The notes beneath the pieces were generated by a model, which searched no databases, was not told the origin of the DNA, and worked only from the letters and a program-made list of their open reading frames with translations. This document shows, one piece after another, positions 35,113 to 43,924 of a stretch of DNA of 64,000 bases. Location: NCBI RefSeq assembly GCF_009451885.1, contig NZ_WIAO01000004.1, forward strand, positions 186,001 through 250,000. The letters run 5' to 3'. Both the position numbers and the translations under genes were made by a program. This DNA is from Glycomyces albidus. GTDB taxonomy: Bacteria > Actinomycetota > Actinomycetes > Mycobacteriales > Micromonosporaceae. Each line of letters starts with the position of its first letter. Position 1 is the stretch's first letter.

Positions 35113-35813
35113 GCGAGCGCCGGATCATCGGCGGCGACCACCGGGTCACCGCCGACCAGCACCTGCTGGACGTCGCCCACGAAGAAGAGTGGAAGCAGCG
35201 GGCCGCCTGGCGGATCATGAAGTTCCAGGCCGAGTTCGTCGAGGGCTTCGACGCGATGGAGGAGGCCGACCTCGGCGACGCCATCGGCGTCTACGGGTCG
35301 GCGCGCACCCCCGTCGACTCCGAGGAGTACAAGCTCGGCGTCGAACTGGGCCGCAAGCTCGGCGAGGCCGGGTTCTCGGTGATCACCGGCGGCGGCCCCG
35401 GCGCGATGGAGGCCGCGAACCGCGGCGCCGTCGAAGCCGGCGTCAAGTCGGTCGGGCTCGGCATCGAGCTGCCGTTCGAGCAGGGCATCAACGAGTTCGT
35501 GCACATCGAGCTCGACTTCAAGTACTTCTTCGTGCGCAAGGTCATGTTCCTGAAGTACTCGCGCGGGTTCTGCGCGCTCCCCGGCGGATTCGGGACCATG
35601 GACGAGCTGTTCGAGGCGCTCACCCTGGAGCAGACCGGCAAGGTCGGCAAGTTCCCGATCGCCCTGATCGGCACCGCCTACTGGGGCGGCCTGGTCGACT
35701 GGCTGCGCGACTCGATGCTCGGCCAGGGCAAGATCGACCCCAAGGACGTCGACCTGCTCAAGGTCACCGACGACCTGGACGAGGCCGTCGAGCACATGAA
35801 GCAGGCGGGCTGA
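35109..35813 (+). CDS. LOG-family (TIGR00730-type) Rossmann protein
   Basis: A 234-residue protein of the LOG/lysine-decarboxylase-like family. IGVYGSART, VITGGGPGAMEAANRGA and LPGGFGTMDELFEALTL are the defining PGGxGTxxE and GGG motifs. Many such proteins are cytokinin-riboside 5'-monophosphate phosphoribohydrolases; here the cellular substrate is unknown. Translation is coupled to dapE by an ATGA overlap. The same order occurs next to dapE in mycobacteria, from memory. It has a ~45-residue N-terminal extension that includes TADQHLLDVAHEEEWKQ. Confidence 0.93.
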   Translation: MSERRIIGGDHRVTADQHLLDVAHEEEWKQRAAWRIMKFQAEFVEGFDAMEEADLGDAIGVYGSARTPVDSEEYKLGVELGRKLGEAGFSVITGGGPGAMEAANRGAVEAGVKSVGLGIELPFEQGINEFVHIELDFKYFFVRKVMFLKYSRGFCALPGGFGTMDELFEALTLEQTGKVGKFPIALIGTAYWGGLVDWLRDSMLGQGKIDPKDVDLLKVTDDLDEAVEHMKQAG

Positions 35814-35991
35814 CGAATATCGGCCACGTCTCAGAAGCGTTAGGGTCCGTCACCTTCCTCTCACCCGATCGTTGGACGCTGCGGGACGGTGACGCGCGTG
35901 CGCATGCTGCCGCATACTGGAGGCGCCGATCCGTCCTGGTCATGAACGAACCCGAGCGATCAGGAAGGAGGCCGACATGGGAGGTCTGACG

Positions 35992-36597
35992 ATGGTGGCG
36001 ACCGAGGCACCGAGACATACGCACGGAGCCGACCGCGATCTTCTCTGGGAAACCTGGGAAGAGCTCGATCTGCCGCCTGGTTCTCGCGCGGAGATCCTGC
36101 GAGGAGCGATCTACTTGTCGCCTACACCGATGTCCAGGCACAACCGGCTGTACTTCAAGCTGGCCAAACTGCTCAATGACGTCGTCAACGAACACGACTG
36201 GGCGGTCATCAACACCGAGACGGTGCTGCTGCCCGCGACCGACGAAGCTGCGGTGCCCGACATGGTCGTGGTACCGGATGAGGTCCTCGACGAGCACGAC
36301 GACTGGCGTCTTCCTCCTGACGACGTGCAACTGGTAGCCGAGATCACCTCCGACTCGACGCGCAAGCGCGACCTCACCGTCAAGCTGGAGAGCTACGCGA
36401 AGGCGAACATCCCGATCTACCTGGTCATCGACCAATTCGACGGCGAGGGCACCGTCACCGTGTACCACCAGCCGGACGGAACCGGCCGCTACCTCCAGCA
36501 CCAGACGGTGCCGTTCGGCGAACCGATCCGACTCCCGAAGCCCTTCGACATCGAGCTGGACACCATGGAGTTCCAGTCCCGCCGACGCAAGGCTTGA
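35992..36597 (+). CDS. Uma2-family putative restriction-endonuclease-fold protein (paralogue 1)
   Basis: A 201-residue protein with the DUF820/Uma2 PD-(D/E)XK fold. Motifs: EILRGAIYLSP (the conserved Glu), AVPDMVVVPDEV (the Asp), VAEITSDSTRKRDLTVKL (E-x-x-S then Lys) and YAKANIPIYLVID. The start is ATG 35992, because its paralogue at 55522 begins MVA in the same context and both have GGGAGG 7 nt before. The earlier ATG at 35977 would place that GGGAGG inside the gene. Uma2 proteins are extremely numerous in actinomycetes; DNA cleavage has not been established for most. Confidence 0.88.
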   Translation: MVATEAPRHTHGADRDLLWETWEELDLPPGSRAEILRGAIYLSPTPMSRHNRLYFKLAKLLNDVVNEHDWAVINTETVLLPATDEAAVPDMVVVPDEVLDEHDDWRLPPDDVQLVAEITSDSTRKRDLTVKLESYAKANIPIYLVIDQFDGEGTVTVYHQPDGTGRYLQHQTVPFGEPIRLPKPFDIELDTMEFQSRRRKA

Positions 36598-36617
36598 AGC
36601 AGGCATGCTCAACTGCG

Positions 36618-36639
36618 GCCGGTCCGGTTTCGGGCCGGC
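36618..36639. terminator. Convergent terminator Uma2/folP2
   Basis: A 9-bp stem with one G-U pair (36618-36626 with 36631-36639) and a GTTT loop lies between the convergent stops. Confidence 0.55.
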
Positions 36640-36648
36640 CGGCGGTGT

Positions 36649-37512
36649 TCACAGGCTCCGGTGCGGGGCCTTCGGAGGCTTGTCGCCCTTGATCGCCGCG
36701 ACCATGTCGAGGACCTCGCGGGTGGCGGCGACGTCGTGGGCGCGGAAGACGCGGGCGCCGTTCCAGGCCGAGACCGCGGTCGCCGCGAGCGTGCCGTTCA
36801 GGCGCCGGTCCACCGGCAGATCGAGCGTCTCGCCGACGAAGTCCTTGCGGGACAAGGCGACCAGGACGGGCCAGCCGGAGTCGGAGAGCTCTGCGAGCCG
36901 GCGGGTCAGCTCCAGTGAGTGGTACGTGGTCTTCCCGAAGTCGTGGGTCGGGTCGATGAGGATCCCGTCGGCGCGCACGCCCGCCGCCACCGCGGCCTCG
37001 GCCCGGTCGACGAGCTCGGCGCGGACCTCCTTGACGACGTCGCCGTAGACGGCCTTCGCGGCCACCGTGCGCGGCTCGAGCCCGCCGGTGTGGGAGACGA
37101 CGAGCCCGGCGCCGGTGTCGGCGGCGACCTCGATCACCGACGGGTCCCAGCCGGCCCACGTGTCGTTGATGAGCTCGGCGCCGGCGGCGACCGCTTCGCG
37201 GGCGACCTCGCCGCGCCAGGTGTCGACGGAGACGACCAGCTCGGGGTGGCGGTCGTGGACGGCGGCGATGAACGGGACGACCCGGTCGATCTCCTCGGCG
37301 ACCGTGACCTCGGGCCCGTCGCCGGCCTTGACCCCGCCGACGTCGACGATGTCGGCACCGCTCGCCACCGCGCTGTCGACCGCGGCGACGGCCGCATCGA
37401 ACGCGAACGTCCGCCCGGAGTCGTAGAACGAGTCGGGCGTGCGGTTGACGATCGCCATCACCGCGTAATCGCCGCCATCGAACACCCGTCTGCCAAGTCG
37501 CAACGCACGCAT
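36649..37512 (-). CDS. FolP2-type dihydropteroate synthase homologue
   Basis: A 287-residue TIM-barrel protein. VMAIVNRTPDSFYDSGRTF aligns with the DHPS signature but carries Arg where true FolP1 has Val, and Tyr-Asp where most have Ser-Asp-Gly, as in mycobacterial FolP2. DVGGVKAGDG replaces the canonical GGEST-type pterin site, so DHPS activity is doubtful. LSRKDFVGE and RAHDVAATREVLDM resemble the C-terminal DHPS motifs. ATG at 37512 is chosen; a longer reading to 37554 is Cys-rich and not family-like. Position after dapE/LOG matches folP2. Confidence 0.88.
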   Translation of the reverse strand: MRALRLGRRVFDGGDYAVMAIVNRTPDSFYDSGRTFAFDAAVAAVDSAVASGADIVDVGGVKAGDGPEVTVAEEIDRVVPFIAAVHDRHPELVVSVDTWRGEVAREAVAAGAELINDTWAGWDPSVIEVAADTGAGLVVSHTGGLEPRTVAAKAVYGDVVKEVRAELVDRAEAAVAAGVRADGILIDPTHDFGKTTYHSLELTRRLAELSDSGWPVLVALSRKDFVGETLDLPVDRRLNGTLAATAVSAWNGARVFRAHDVAATREVLDMVAAIKGDKPPKAPHRSL

Positions 37513-37595
37513 GCATCTATGCTGACAGCCGCACCAGCCTCCCGCCAGCCGCACCGGTGAACGCGGGGATGTGAATGAGCACAGGAGGAGCCGCC

Positions 37596-38861
37596 ATGCC
37601 CCGCTTCGACAGGTCGCACACCGACGACCTCGCCGCGTTCATCCAGGCCAGTCCCACCCCGTACCACGCGTGCGCCGAGGCCGCGAAGCGGTTGGAGGCG
37701 GCCGGGTTCCGGCGGCTCGCCGAGACGGACGACTGGCCGGCCGGCGAGCCCGGCGGCCACTACACCGTGCGGGACGGCTCGATCATCGCCTGGCGGGTGG
37801 ACGACCCCTCGATCGGCGCGTTCAGGATCTTCGGCGCCCACACCGACACCCCGACGTTCAAGGTCAAGCCCGACCCGGACCTCGGCTCGGCGGGCTGGAA
37901 GCAGATCGCCGTCGAGGTCTACGGCGGCGTGCCGCACCAGACCTGGCTCGACCGCGACCTGTCGGTCGCCGGGCGGCTCGTCATGCGCGACGGCTCGGAG
38001 GTGCTCGTGCACGTCGACCGCCCGCTGCTGCGCATCCCGCGCCTGGCGATCCACCTCGACCGGGGCGTGAACGAGGGCCAGAAGCTCAACGCCCAGACCC
38101 AGTTGACGCCGGTCTGGGGCATCGGCGCGGCCCGGCCCGGCGAGTTCCTCGAGTTCATCGCCGCCGAGGCCGGGGTCGACGCGGCCGACGTGTTCGGGCA
38201 CGACCTCTTCACCGTGGCGCTCGACCCGCCCGCGTACCTCGGCAAGGACGAGGAGCTGTTCGCCGCCTGGCGGCTCGACAACCTGACGAGCACCCACGCC
38301 GGGATCGCCGCCCTCATCGCCGCCGAGGGGACCGGCGCGAACGTGCCCGTGCTCGCCGCGTTCAACTACGAGGAGATCGGCTCGACGACCTACTCGGGCG
38401 CGCAGAGCCCGTTCCTGGAGACCGTCCTCCGCCGCGTCCTCGGCGGCGACGCCGACGAGGCGTACGCGAAGACCATCGCCGCCTCCGCGATGATGTCCTC
38501 CGACACCGGCAACGCCGTCCACCCCAACTTCCCCGAGAAGCACGACCCCGTGCACCGGCCGATCCCCGGCGGCGGCCCCATGATCAAGGTGAGCGCGAAC
38601 CAGCGGTACGCCAGCGGCGCCGAGGAGCACGCCCTGTTCCGGCGCTCCGCCGAAGCCGCCGGGATCCCGTGGCAGACGTACGTGAACCGCAACGACATCC
38701 CCGGCGGGACCACCATCGGGCCGCTCTCGGGCACGCAGCTCGGGATGCTCACTGTGGACGTCGGGCTCCCGATCCTGTCGATGCACTCGGCGCGCGAGCT
38801 GTGCGGCTCGGACGACCCGGGGTACCTCGCGGACCTGGCCTTGGGCATGTTCACGCACTGA
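37596..38861 (+). CDS. M18-family aminopeptidase
   Basis: A 421-residue cytosolic zinc aminopeptidase (PepC/ApeB type) preferring acidic or other N-termini. Dinuclear-metal motifs are visible: GAHTDTPTFKVK, NYEEIGS, ASGAEEHALF and LSMHSARELCGSDD. ATG 37596 is chosen since GGAGGA lies at 7-nt spacing; the earlier ATG at 37575 would put that site inside the gene. The family forms large tetrahedral oligomers. Divergent from folP2 with no obvious shared operator. Confidence 0.94.
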   Translation: MPRFDRSHTDDLAAFIQASPTPYHACAEAAKRLEAAGFRRLAETDDWPAGEPGGHYTVRDGSIIAWRVDDPSIGAFRIFGAHTDTPTFKVKPDPDLGSAGWKQIAVEVYGGVPHQTWLDRDLSVAGRLVMRDGSEVLVHVDRPLLRIPRLAIHLDRGVNEGQKLNAQTQLTPVWGIGAARPGEFLEFIAAEAGVDAADVFGHDLFTVALDPPAYLGKDEELFAAWRLDNLTSTHAGIAALIAAEGTGANVPVLAAFNYEEIGSTTYSGAQSPFLETVLRRVLGGDADEAYAKTIAASAMMSSDTGNAVHPNFPEKHDPVHRPIPGGGPMIKVSANQRYASGAEEHALFRRSAEAAGIPWQTYVNRNDIPGGTTIGPLSGTQLGMLTVDVGLPILSMHSARELCGSDDPGYLADLALGMFTH

Positions 38862-39076
38862 GGACGTCGAGGACGCGGAGGGCACCGGTGCCCCACACCG
38901 CAGGCGCCGGCGACGCGGTGAACGGGCCGCAGGACCGCTCCGGCCCGCAGGACCTGCCCCCGACGGCCCCGGATCCGGGTGCGGTGCACTCGCATTCGCG
39001 CTCCGCTCCGGTCTCCTCACGCGGCGCGGCGCCCCGGTAAGGTGGTGTCGACCACGGCACCCCTGGGGAGGCGGCA

Positions 39077-41617
39077 TTGACTTGGCGGACCGAACTCGAG
39101 CGGGCCGCCGCGCGGCTGCGCGAAGCCGCCGGGGCCGCTGACCGGGCCGAGCGGCTGCTCGCCGAGGCCGCCGCGCGCCTGGCCGCCGACGACACCGAAC
39201 GGCGCAGAGGCGAACTCGCGAGGCGGCTCGCCGCCGCCGCCGCGGGCGCCGCGACCGGATGGCTCGGCGACGACCTCCGCGACACCGACCCGAACACTCC
39301 CGTATGGACCGACCCTGCGGCGACGGCGGCGGTGCGCGTCGGCACCGCCCTCCTCGACGGCGCCGCCGACGGCCCCGAACCCGCGTTCCCCGCCCTCGTC
39401 GGCCTGCTCGGCAAAGGGCACCTGGTGTGCGACGGCGACGCCGCCGACCCCCGCGTGGCCGGGATGCTCCAGTCCCTGCTCGTCCGGATCACCGCCGCGC
39501 ACCCGAACCTCGAACTGTCCCTCGTCGACGGCGTGACCCTCGGCCAGGTCTTCGCGCCCGCCACGGCACTCGTCGACGCCGGGATCGCCGCCACGGTCGC
39601 CACCGACCACCTCGCGCTCGGGCGGGTCCTCACCGCCGCCGAGAAGCGGCTCACCGAACTGCGCGACATCGCCGCCCGCGGCCAGTCGATCGCCGACCGG
39701 CCCTTTCACCTCATCGTCGTCGCCGGGCTCCCGCCGGAGGTCGGCAAGTCCACGCGCGAACGGCTCGCGGCCCTCGCGCACGCCGGGCCCTCCGCCCGCT
39801 GCCACCTCGTCCTCTGCGGCTGGCGCAACCTGCCGCACCGCGAGGCGCTCCCCGCGATCGAGCACGCCACCTACCTCGAATGCGGCGACGAGGCCCGCCT
39901 CGGGAACCTGCCGCTCCCGGTCGTCCTCGACGCCCCGCCGCCGCCAGCGCTGGCGCGCAACGTCTTCGGGTCCCGCGCCCGCCAGCGCCGCGAAGCCGGC
40001 GAGCTGTCGGTCGCCGACCTCGTCCCCCAGGAGCTGTGGACCGAGTCGAGCCGCGACGGCCTCACCACCGTGATCGGCCGCGACCAGGCCGGACACACCG
40101 CCGGCGGCGACGTCGCGGTCTCGTTCGACGACGCGACCCCGCACTGGCTCATCGGCGGGCGCACCGGCGGCGGCAAGACCGTGTTCCTCCTCGACGTCCT
40201 CTACGGGCTCGCGACCCGCTACTCCCCCGACGAGCTGGAGCTGTACCTCCTGGACTTCAAGGAGGGCGTCTCGTTCACCGAGTTCACGCCCTCGCCGCTC
40301 GACCCGTCGTGGATCCCGCACGTCAAGGCCGTCGGCGTCGAGTCCGACCGCGAGTACGGCGTCGCGGTCCTCGGGGCGCTCCGCGCGGAGCTGACGCGCC
40401 GGGCCGGGCTGATGAAGCGGGCCGGGGCGACCCGGCTGGCGCGGCTGCGCGAACTGCGGCCCGAGGTGCGGCTGCCGCGGATCGTGGCGGTCGTCGACGA
40501 GTTCCACGTGCTGTTCGCCGGGAACGACCGGCTCGCGGGCGAAGCGGTCGCGCACCTGGAGGAGCTGGCGCGCAAAGGCCGCTCGTACGGGGTGCACCTG
40601 GTGCTCGCGTCGCAGACGATCTCGGGCATCGAGGCGCTGTACTCCAAGAAGGACTCGATCTTCGGGCAGTTCCCGCTCCGGGTGGCGCTGCCGGGCGCGA
40701 AGCACCTGCTCGACGAGGGCAACGACGCGGCGGTCGAGTCGGTCGGGCAGGCCGTCATCAACGACGCCGGGGGGCTCAAGGGCCGCAACCGGACCTGCCG
40801 GTTCCCCGACGCGTCGAGCGCGGACGAGCTGCTGGCGACCCTGCGGCGGGACCTGTGGGCGCGGCGGGACTCGGACGAGGAGCCGGTCGTGTTCCGCGGG
40901 TTCGACGAGCAGCACCTCGCCGCCGATCCGCGGTTCGAAGCGCTCGCGCCGCCCACGCACGCGCCGCGGGCCCTGATCGGGCGCGCGGTCGACGTCCACA
41001 TGTCCACAGTGGGCTACCGGTTCGACAAGAGCCCCGGCCGGCACCTCGCCGTCCTCGGCACCTCGATCGTCGCCGCCGACGTGCTCACCTCCGCCGCGGT
41101 CTCCCTGGCGCGCCAGCACGAACCCGGAAGCGTCGAGTTCCAGATCGCGGCCACGGCGGCCGGCGCGGAGGGCGTCGCGCGCGACCTCGTGGAGGAGCTG
41201 AAGGCCGCCGGGCACGAATGCCGCGAACTCGAACCCGGGACGATCCTCACCGCGCCGCGCGGGAAACCGGTCTACCTGGTGTGGTTCGGCGCCGACGGCG
41301 CCGACGGCCAGCCCGGGACCCTGCGCGACCTCCTCCTGCACGGCCCGGCGGCCGGCGCGCACCTCATCGGCTGGTGGCGCGGGGCCCGGCGGTTCCTCGA
41401 CGACATCGGCGGATCGGCCGGGCGCGAGAGCTGCGCCGGCGTCGTCGCGCTCAACATCGCCGCGAACGACCTCGCCGCGATCACCGGCGGCTACGAGCGG
41501 ACCTGGGACGCGCGCGCGAACCGGTGCCTGGTCATCGACCGGCACGCGGGCGGCGAGACCCTCGCGGTCCCGTACGTGCGGCCCGGCCGCCTGGACGAGG
41601 TGGTGGAGACCCGATGA
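39077..41617 (+). CDS. FtsK/SpoIIIE-like DNA-translocase-family ATPase
   Basis: An 846-residue protein. Residues 1-60 are a charged coiled coil. The FtsK motor domain has Walker A GGRTGGGKTVF (~residues 361-371), Walker B RIVAVVDEFHVLF and HLVLASQTISGI. No N-terminal membrane helices or C-terminal winged-helix gamma domain are visible, so it is not the divisome FtsK. A C-terminal degenerate ATPase-like region follows. TTG start follows GGAGG. The next gene overlaps by ATGA and encodes a coiled-coil membrane protein, a plausible membrane anchor as SmeA is for SffA in Streptomyces. DNA or protein substrate is unknown. Confidence 0.85.
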   Translation: MTWRTELERAAARLREAAGAADRAERLLAEAAARLAADDTERRRGELARRLAAAAAGAATGWLGDDLRDTDPNTPVWTDPAATAAVRVGTALLDGAADGPEPAFPALVGLLGKGHLVCDGDAADPRVAGMLQSLLVRITAAHPNLELSLVDGVTLGQVFAPATALVDAGIAATVATDHLALGRVLTAAEKRLTELRDIAARGQSIADRPFHLIVVAGLPPEVGKSTRERLAALAHAGPSARCHLVLCGWRNLPHREALPAIEHATYLECGDEARLGNLPLPVVLDAPPPPALARNVFGSRARQRREAGELSVADLVPQELWTESSRDGLTTVIGRDQAGHTAGGDVAVSFDDATPHWLIGGRTGGGKTVFLLDVLYGLATRYSPDELELYLLDFKEGVSFTEFTPSPLDPSWIPHVKAVGVESDREYGVAVLGALRAELTRRAGLMKRAGATRLARLRELRPEVRLPRIVAVVDEFHVLFAGNDRLAGEAVAHLEELARKGRSYGVHLVLASQTISGIEALYSKKDSIFGQFPLRVALPGAKHLLDEGNDAAVESVGQAVINDAGGLKGRNRTCRFPDASSADELLATLRRDLWARRDSDEEPVVFRGFDEQHLAADPRFEALAPPTHAPRALIGRAVDVHMSTVGYRFDKSPGRHLAVLGTSIVAADVLTSAAVSLARQHEPGSVEFQIAATAAGAEGVARDLVEELKAAGHECRELEPGTILTAPRGKPVYLVWFGADGADGQPGTLRDLLLHGPAAGAHLIGWWRGARRFLDDIGGSAGRESCAGVVALNIAANDLAAITGGYERTWDARANRCLVIDRHAGGETLAVPYVRPGRLDEVVETR

Positions 41618-42267
41618 GCCTGAGCGCCTACGACGACCTGGTCCACGAACTCGCGCGCCTGGACGCGGACTCGGCGGCCAGCACCGCCCAGGCCGCCCGG
41701 CGCCTCGAGCGGCGCCGAAGCGCCCTCGCCGACGTCCGGTCCGATCTGGACGAGCAGACCGCGCGGATCGCCGAACTGTGCTCGGCGCTGCGCACCACGA
41801 CCCCCGACCTCGTGCCGGACCCCGCAGTCGAGGAGGCCGAAGCGGCCGTGCAGGACCCGGACGCGGCGCTGGCGCACGCGCAGACGGCGCTGCGCGAGGC
41901 CGAGGCGGCGCGGACGGCGACCGTGCGCGCCGCGCAGCGGCCGACGCTGCTGCCGGGCGTCCACCACGTGCTCCGCGAACTCCTCGTCTACGGGTCGTGC
42001 ATGATCGCCTGCCTCATCGGCCAGTTCGCCTACCTGGCCGCGAGCGGCGGTGGCGGCGAGGCCCTGTGGTCGGTCGTGTTCCTGTCGCCGGTGCTGGCGG
42101 CACTGGTGGGATATCTGCTGGTGGGCGCCGCGAACCGGCCCCGGCTGCCGCTCACGGACCGGCACGGGAAACCCGTCAAGCCGGTCGTCCCCCGCAACCC
42201 GCGTCTGGGAGTGACCCTCGCGGTCTGCACAATGGCGCTGTTCGCCTATTTCGCGTTCTTCGCTTAG
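41614..42267 (+). CDS. Coiled-coil membrane protein of the FtsK-like operon
   Basis: A 217-residue protein. Residues ~1-60 and ~75-108 are strongly helical, charged coiled coils (DAALAHAQTALREAEAAR). Then four hydrophobic segments follow: LLVYGSCMIACLIGQFAYL, ALWSVVFLSPVLAALVGYLLV, and LGVTLAVCTMALFAYFAFF, with a basic loop RHGKPVKPVVPRNPR between. The ATG overlaps the FtsK-like stop. I do not recognise a family. Context suggests it places the FtsK-like motor at the membrane. Confidence 0.75.
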   Translation: MSLSAYDDLVHELARLDADSAASTAQAARRLERRRSALADVRSDLDEQTARIAELCSALRTTTPDLVPDPAVEEAEAAVQDPDAALAHAQTALREAEAARTATVRAAQRPTLLPGVHHVLRELLVYGSCMIACLIGQFAYLAASGGGGEALWSVVFLSPVLAALVGYLLVGAANRPRLPLTDRHGKPVKPVVPRNPRLGVTLAVCTMALFAYFAFFA

Positions 42268-42285
42268 AGCTGCTTGGAGGTTCCC

Positions 42286-42834
42286 GTGGGTCTCGTGCTC
42301 CCGGTCATCGTCGCCGTCATCGGCGTGTGGATCGCGTTCTCGATCGTCGTGTGGGCCACCGGCCGCGACACGCTGCTGGACCTCGCCCCCGCCGGCGCCC
42401 CGGCCGGGCTCGGCGACGAGGAGCCGGTCAGCGAGGCGTCCATCGGCGCCCTCAAGTTCGACACCGGCGCCCGCGGCTACCGGACCGACCAGGTCGACGC
42501 GGCCCTGACCCGCCTGGCATGGGAGATCGGCCGCCGGGACGAGCAGCTCGCGGCCCTGCGCGCCGAACTCGGCACCGGCGCGGAGGAGGCCGCCGAGGCG
42601 GAGGCAGAGGCGGAGGCGGAGGCCGAGGTGCTCGCCGCCGTCGACGAGGGCGTGGAGCCCGCGACCGGGGACGAGGACTTCGAACCGGCCGAGGAGGCGG
42701 GCGAGTCGTTCGACGAGCCGCTCGACGAGGACACGTTCCGGCTCGCCAAGGAGTCCGGCGCGGACGGCGACGGCGCGGGACGTGAGGCAGCGCGCGAGGA
42801 CGACGGGGAGCAGACGCCGCGCAGCGGCTCGTGA
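42286..42834 (+). CDS. DivIVA-domain-like membrane protein
   Basis: A 182-residue protein. GTG at 42286 follows GGAGG. An N-terminal membrane helix (VLPVIVAVIGVWIAFSIVVW) precedes a short DivIVA-type segment: FDTGARGYRTDQVDAALTRLA matches the F-x-x-x-xRGYD/xxQVDxFL pattern. The tail is very acidic with an EAEAEAEAEAE run, hence low-complexity. DivIVA-type segments mark curved membrane or septa. Third gene of the FtsK-like operon, 18 nt after the second. A cell-division or pole-related role is inferred. Confidence 0.75.
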   Translation: MGLVLPVIVAVIGVWIAFSIVVWATGRDTLLDLAPAGAPAGLGDEEPVSEASIGALKFDTGARGYRTDQVDAALTRLAWEIGRRDEQLAALRAELGTGAEEAAEAEAEAEAEAEVLAAVDEGVEPATGDEDFEPAEEAGESFDEPLDEDTFRLAKESGADGDGAGREAAREDDGEQTPRSGS

Positions 42835-42846
42835 TGGGATAGGCCC

Positions 42847-43344
42847 ATGCGTTATTGGCTGCTGGTGTTGAACGAAGACGAGTACGCGGAGCAACAGGCG
42901 TACGAAGTCGAGGCAGTGGAGCCGAGCGGGGCCGTTCCCGAGGGCGCCGGGGACGGCGACGAGGTCGCGCTGGCCGGTCCCGAGGGCGTCTTCGCGCTCG
43001 GGGAGTTCGACGGCTCCGCGATCGCGTACCGCCGCCGCCTCGAGGAGCCCGAGAAGACCGCGGAGAGCGCCGCGGCCGGCGAGGGGTGGACCTCGCTCAC
43101 GCCGGACGCCTGGGAGGACCTGGTGCGGGCGCTGCCGACCCCGGAGCGGCGCCGCGACTGGCTCGTGACCCTGTCCATGCCGATCGAGGCGGTCGACAAG
43201 GCCGAGGCCGTGCGCCAGTTCTGGTCCTACATCCGCTCGCTCGGGCCGAAGGAGCTGCCGACGTTCGTGGCCCCGTACGGGCGCGAGATCGAGGGGACCG
43301 CGTTCCTGCTCGGGGCCGAGCACGAGCAGGACCCGGAAGAGTAG
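42847..43344 (+). CDS. Hypothetical protein, 165 aa
   Basis: I do not recognise this soluble acidic protein. It begins MRYWLLVLNEDEYAEQQAYE and ends in an acidic EHEQDPEE. TPDAWEDLVRALPTPERRRDWLVTLS and AEAVRQFWSYIRSLG are amphipathic helices. No signal peptide or membrane segment is seen. It begins 12 nt after the DivIVA-like gene and probably belongs to that operon. Confidence 0.65.
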   Translation: MRYWLLVLNEDEYAEQQAYEVEAVEPSGAVPEGAGDGDEVALAGPEGVFALGEFDGSAIAYRRRLEEPEKTAESAAAGEGWTSLTPDAWEDLVRALPTPERRRDWLVTLSMPIEAVDKAEAVRQFWSYIRSLGPKELPTFVAPYGREIEGTAFLLGAEHEQDPEE

Positions 43345-43570
43345 TCACGGCGCGGAAGGGGCCGTCAGGATCCGGCAGTATTCCAGTGCTGTGGACACGT
43401 GAATCGGAAATCCGCAAATTCGCTGTCCGATTTCATGGCTTTTAAGCACTTTCTCCGCAACTTTGTCACATACTCGGAGGGGCGAGTTGGCTCTCGGCCT
43501 GCGGATCGGGGAAACTTGATCTAGCAACGTCGAGTCGCAACCTGCGGCCTTGGATCGAGGGGAGACGAAT

Positions 43571-43738
43571 ATGGCGGCCATGAAGCCGCGGACTGGCGAT
43601 GGTCCGCTGGAGGTTACCCAGGAGGGCCGCGGCATCATCATGCGGGTGCCGCTGGAAGGCGGTGGCCGACTTGTGGTCGAGATGTCGCCGGAAGAGGCCG
43701 AGACCTTGAACAAGGAACTCCAGGGCGCCCTCGAGTAA
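43571..43738 (+). CDS. DUF3117 protein, 55 aa
   Basis: A small, highly conserved actinobacterial protein (Rv1211-like) of unknown function. MAAMKPRTGDGPLEVTQEG, RGIIMRVPLEGGGRLV and EMSPEEAETL match family positions. ATG at 43571 follows GGGGAGA. The preceding 226 bp hold no gene and may contain its promoter and a leader. Confidence 0.9.
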   Translation: MAAMKPRTGDGPLEVTQEGRGIIMRVPLEGGGRLVVEMSPEEAETLNKELQGALE

Positions 43739-43793
43739 CGGCAGCAAGCCCACCCCACTCGGCGGTCACCCCGCCGCCGGTCCGGACTGGGGG

Positions 43794-43819
43794 CCCGCTC
43801 CGCGGTCGCGCGGAGCGGG
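43794..43819 (+). terminator. Terminator after DUF3117
   Basis: A perfect 11-bp stem (43794-43804 with 43809-43819) with a GTCG loop is followed by TCCTTTCTC, 56 nt after the stop. Confidence 0.8.
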
Positions 43820-43912
43820 TCCTTTCTCGTGCCCTCGGACCGGCCGGAGTGGACGCTCGGACAGGACGCGAGAGGGAATCGCAGCGGCCGTGAAGGGGCG
43901 GCAAATGCGGCA

Positions 43913-43918
43913 TAGACT
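43913..43918 (+). promoter_or_regulatory. Leaderless -10 of the HtrA-like protease
   Basis: TAGACT ends 6 nt before the ATG at 43925, and no Shine-Dalgarno is present. Confidence 0.5.
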
Positions 43919-43924
43919 CTTGTC

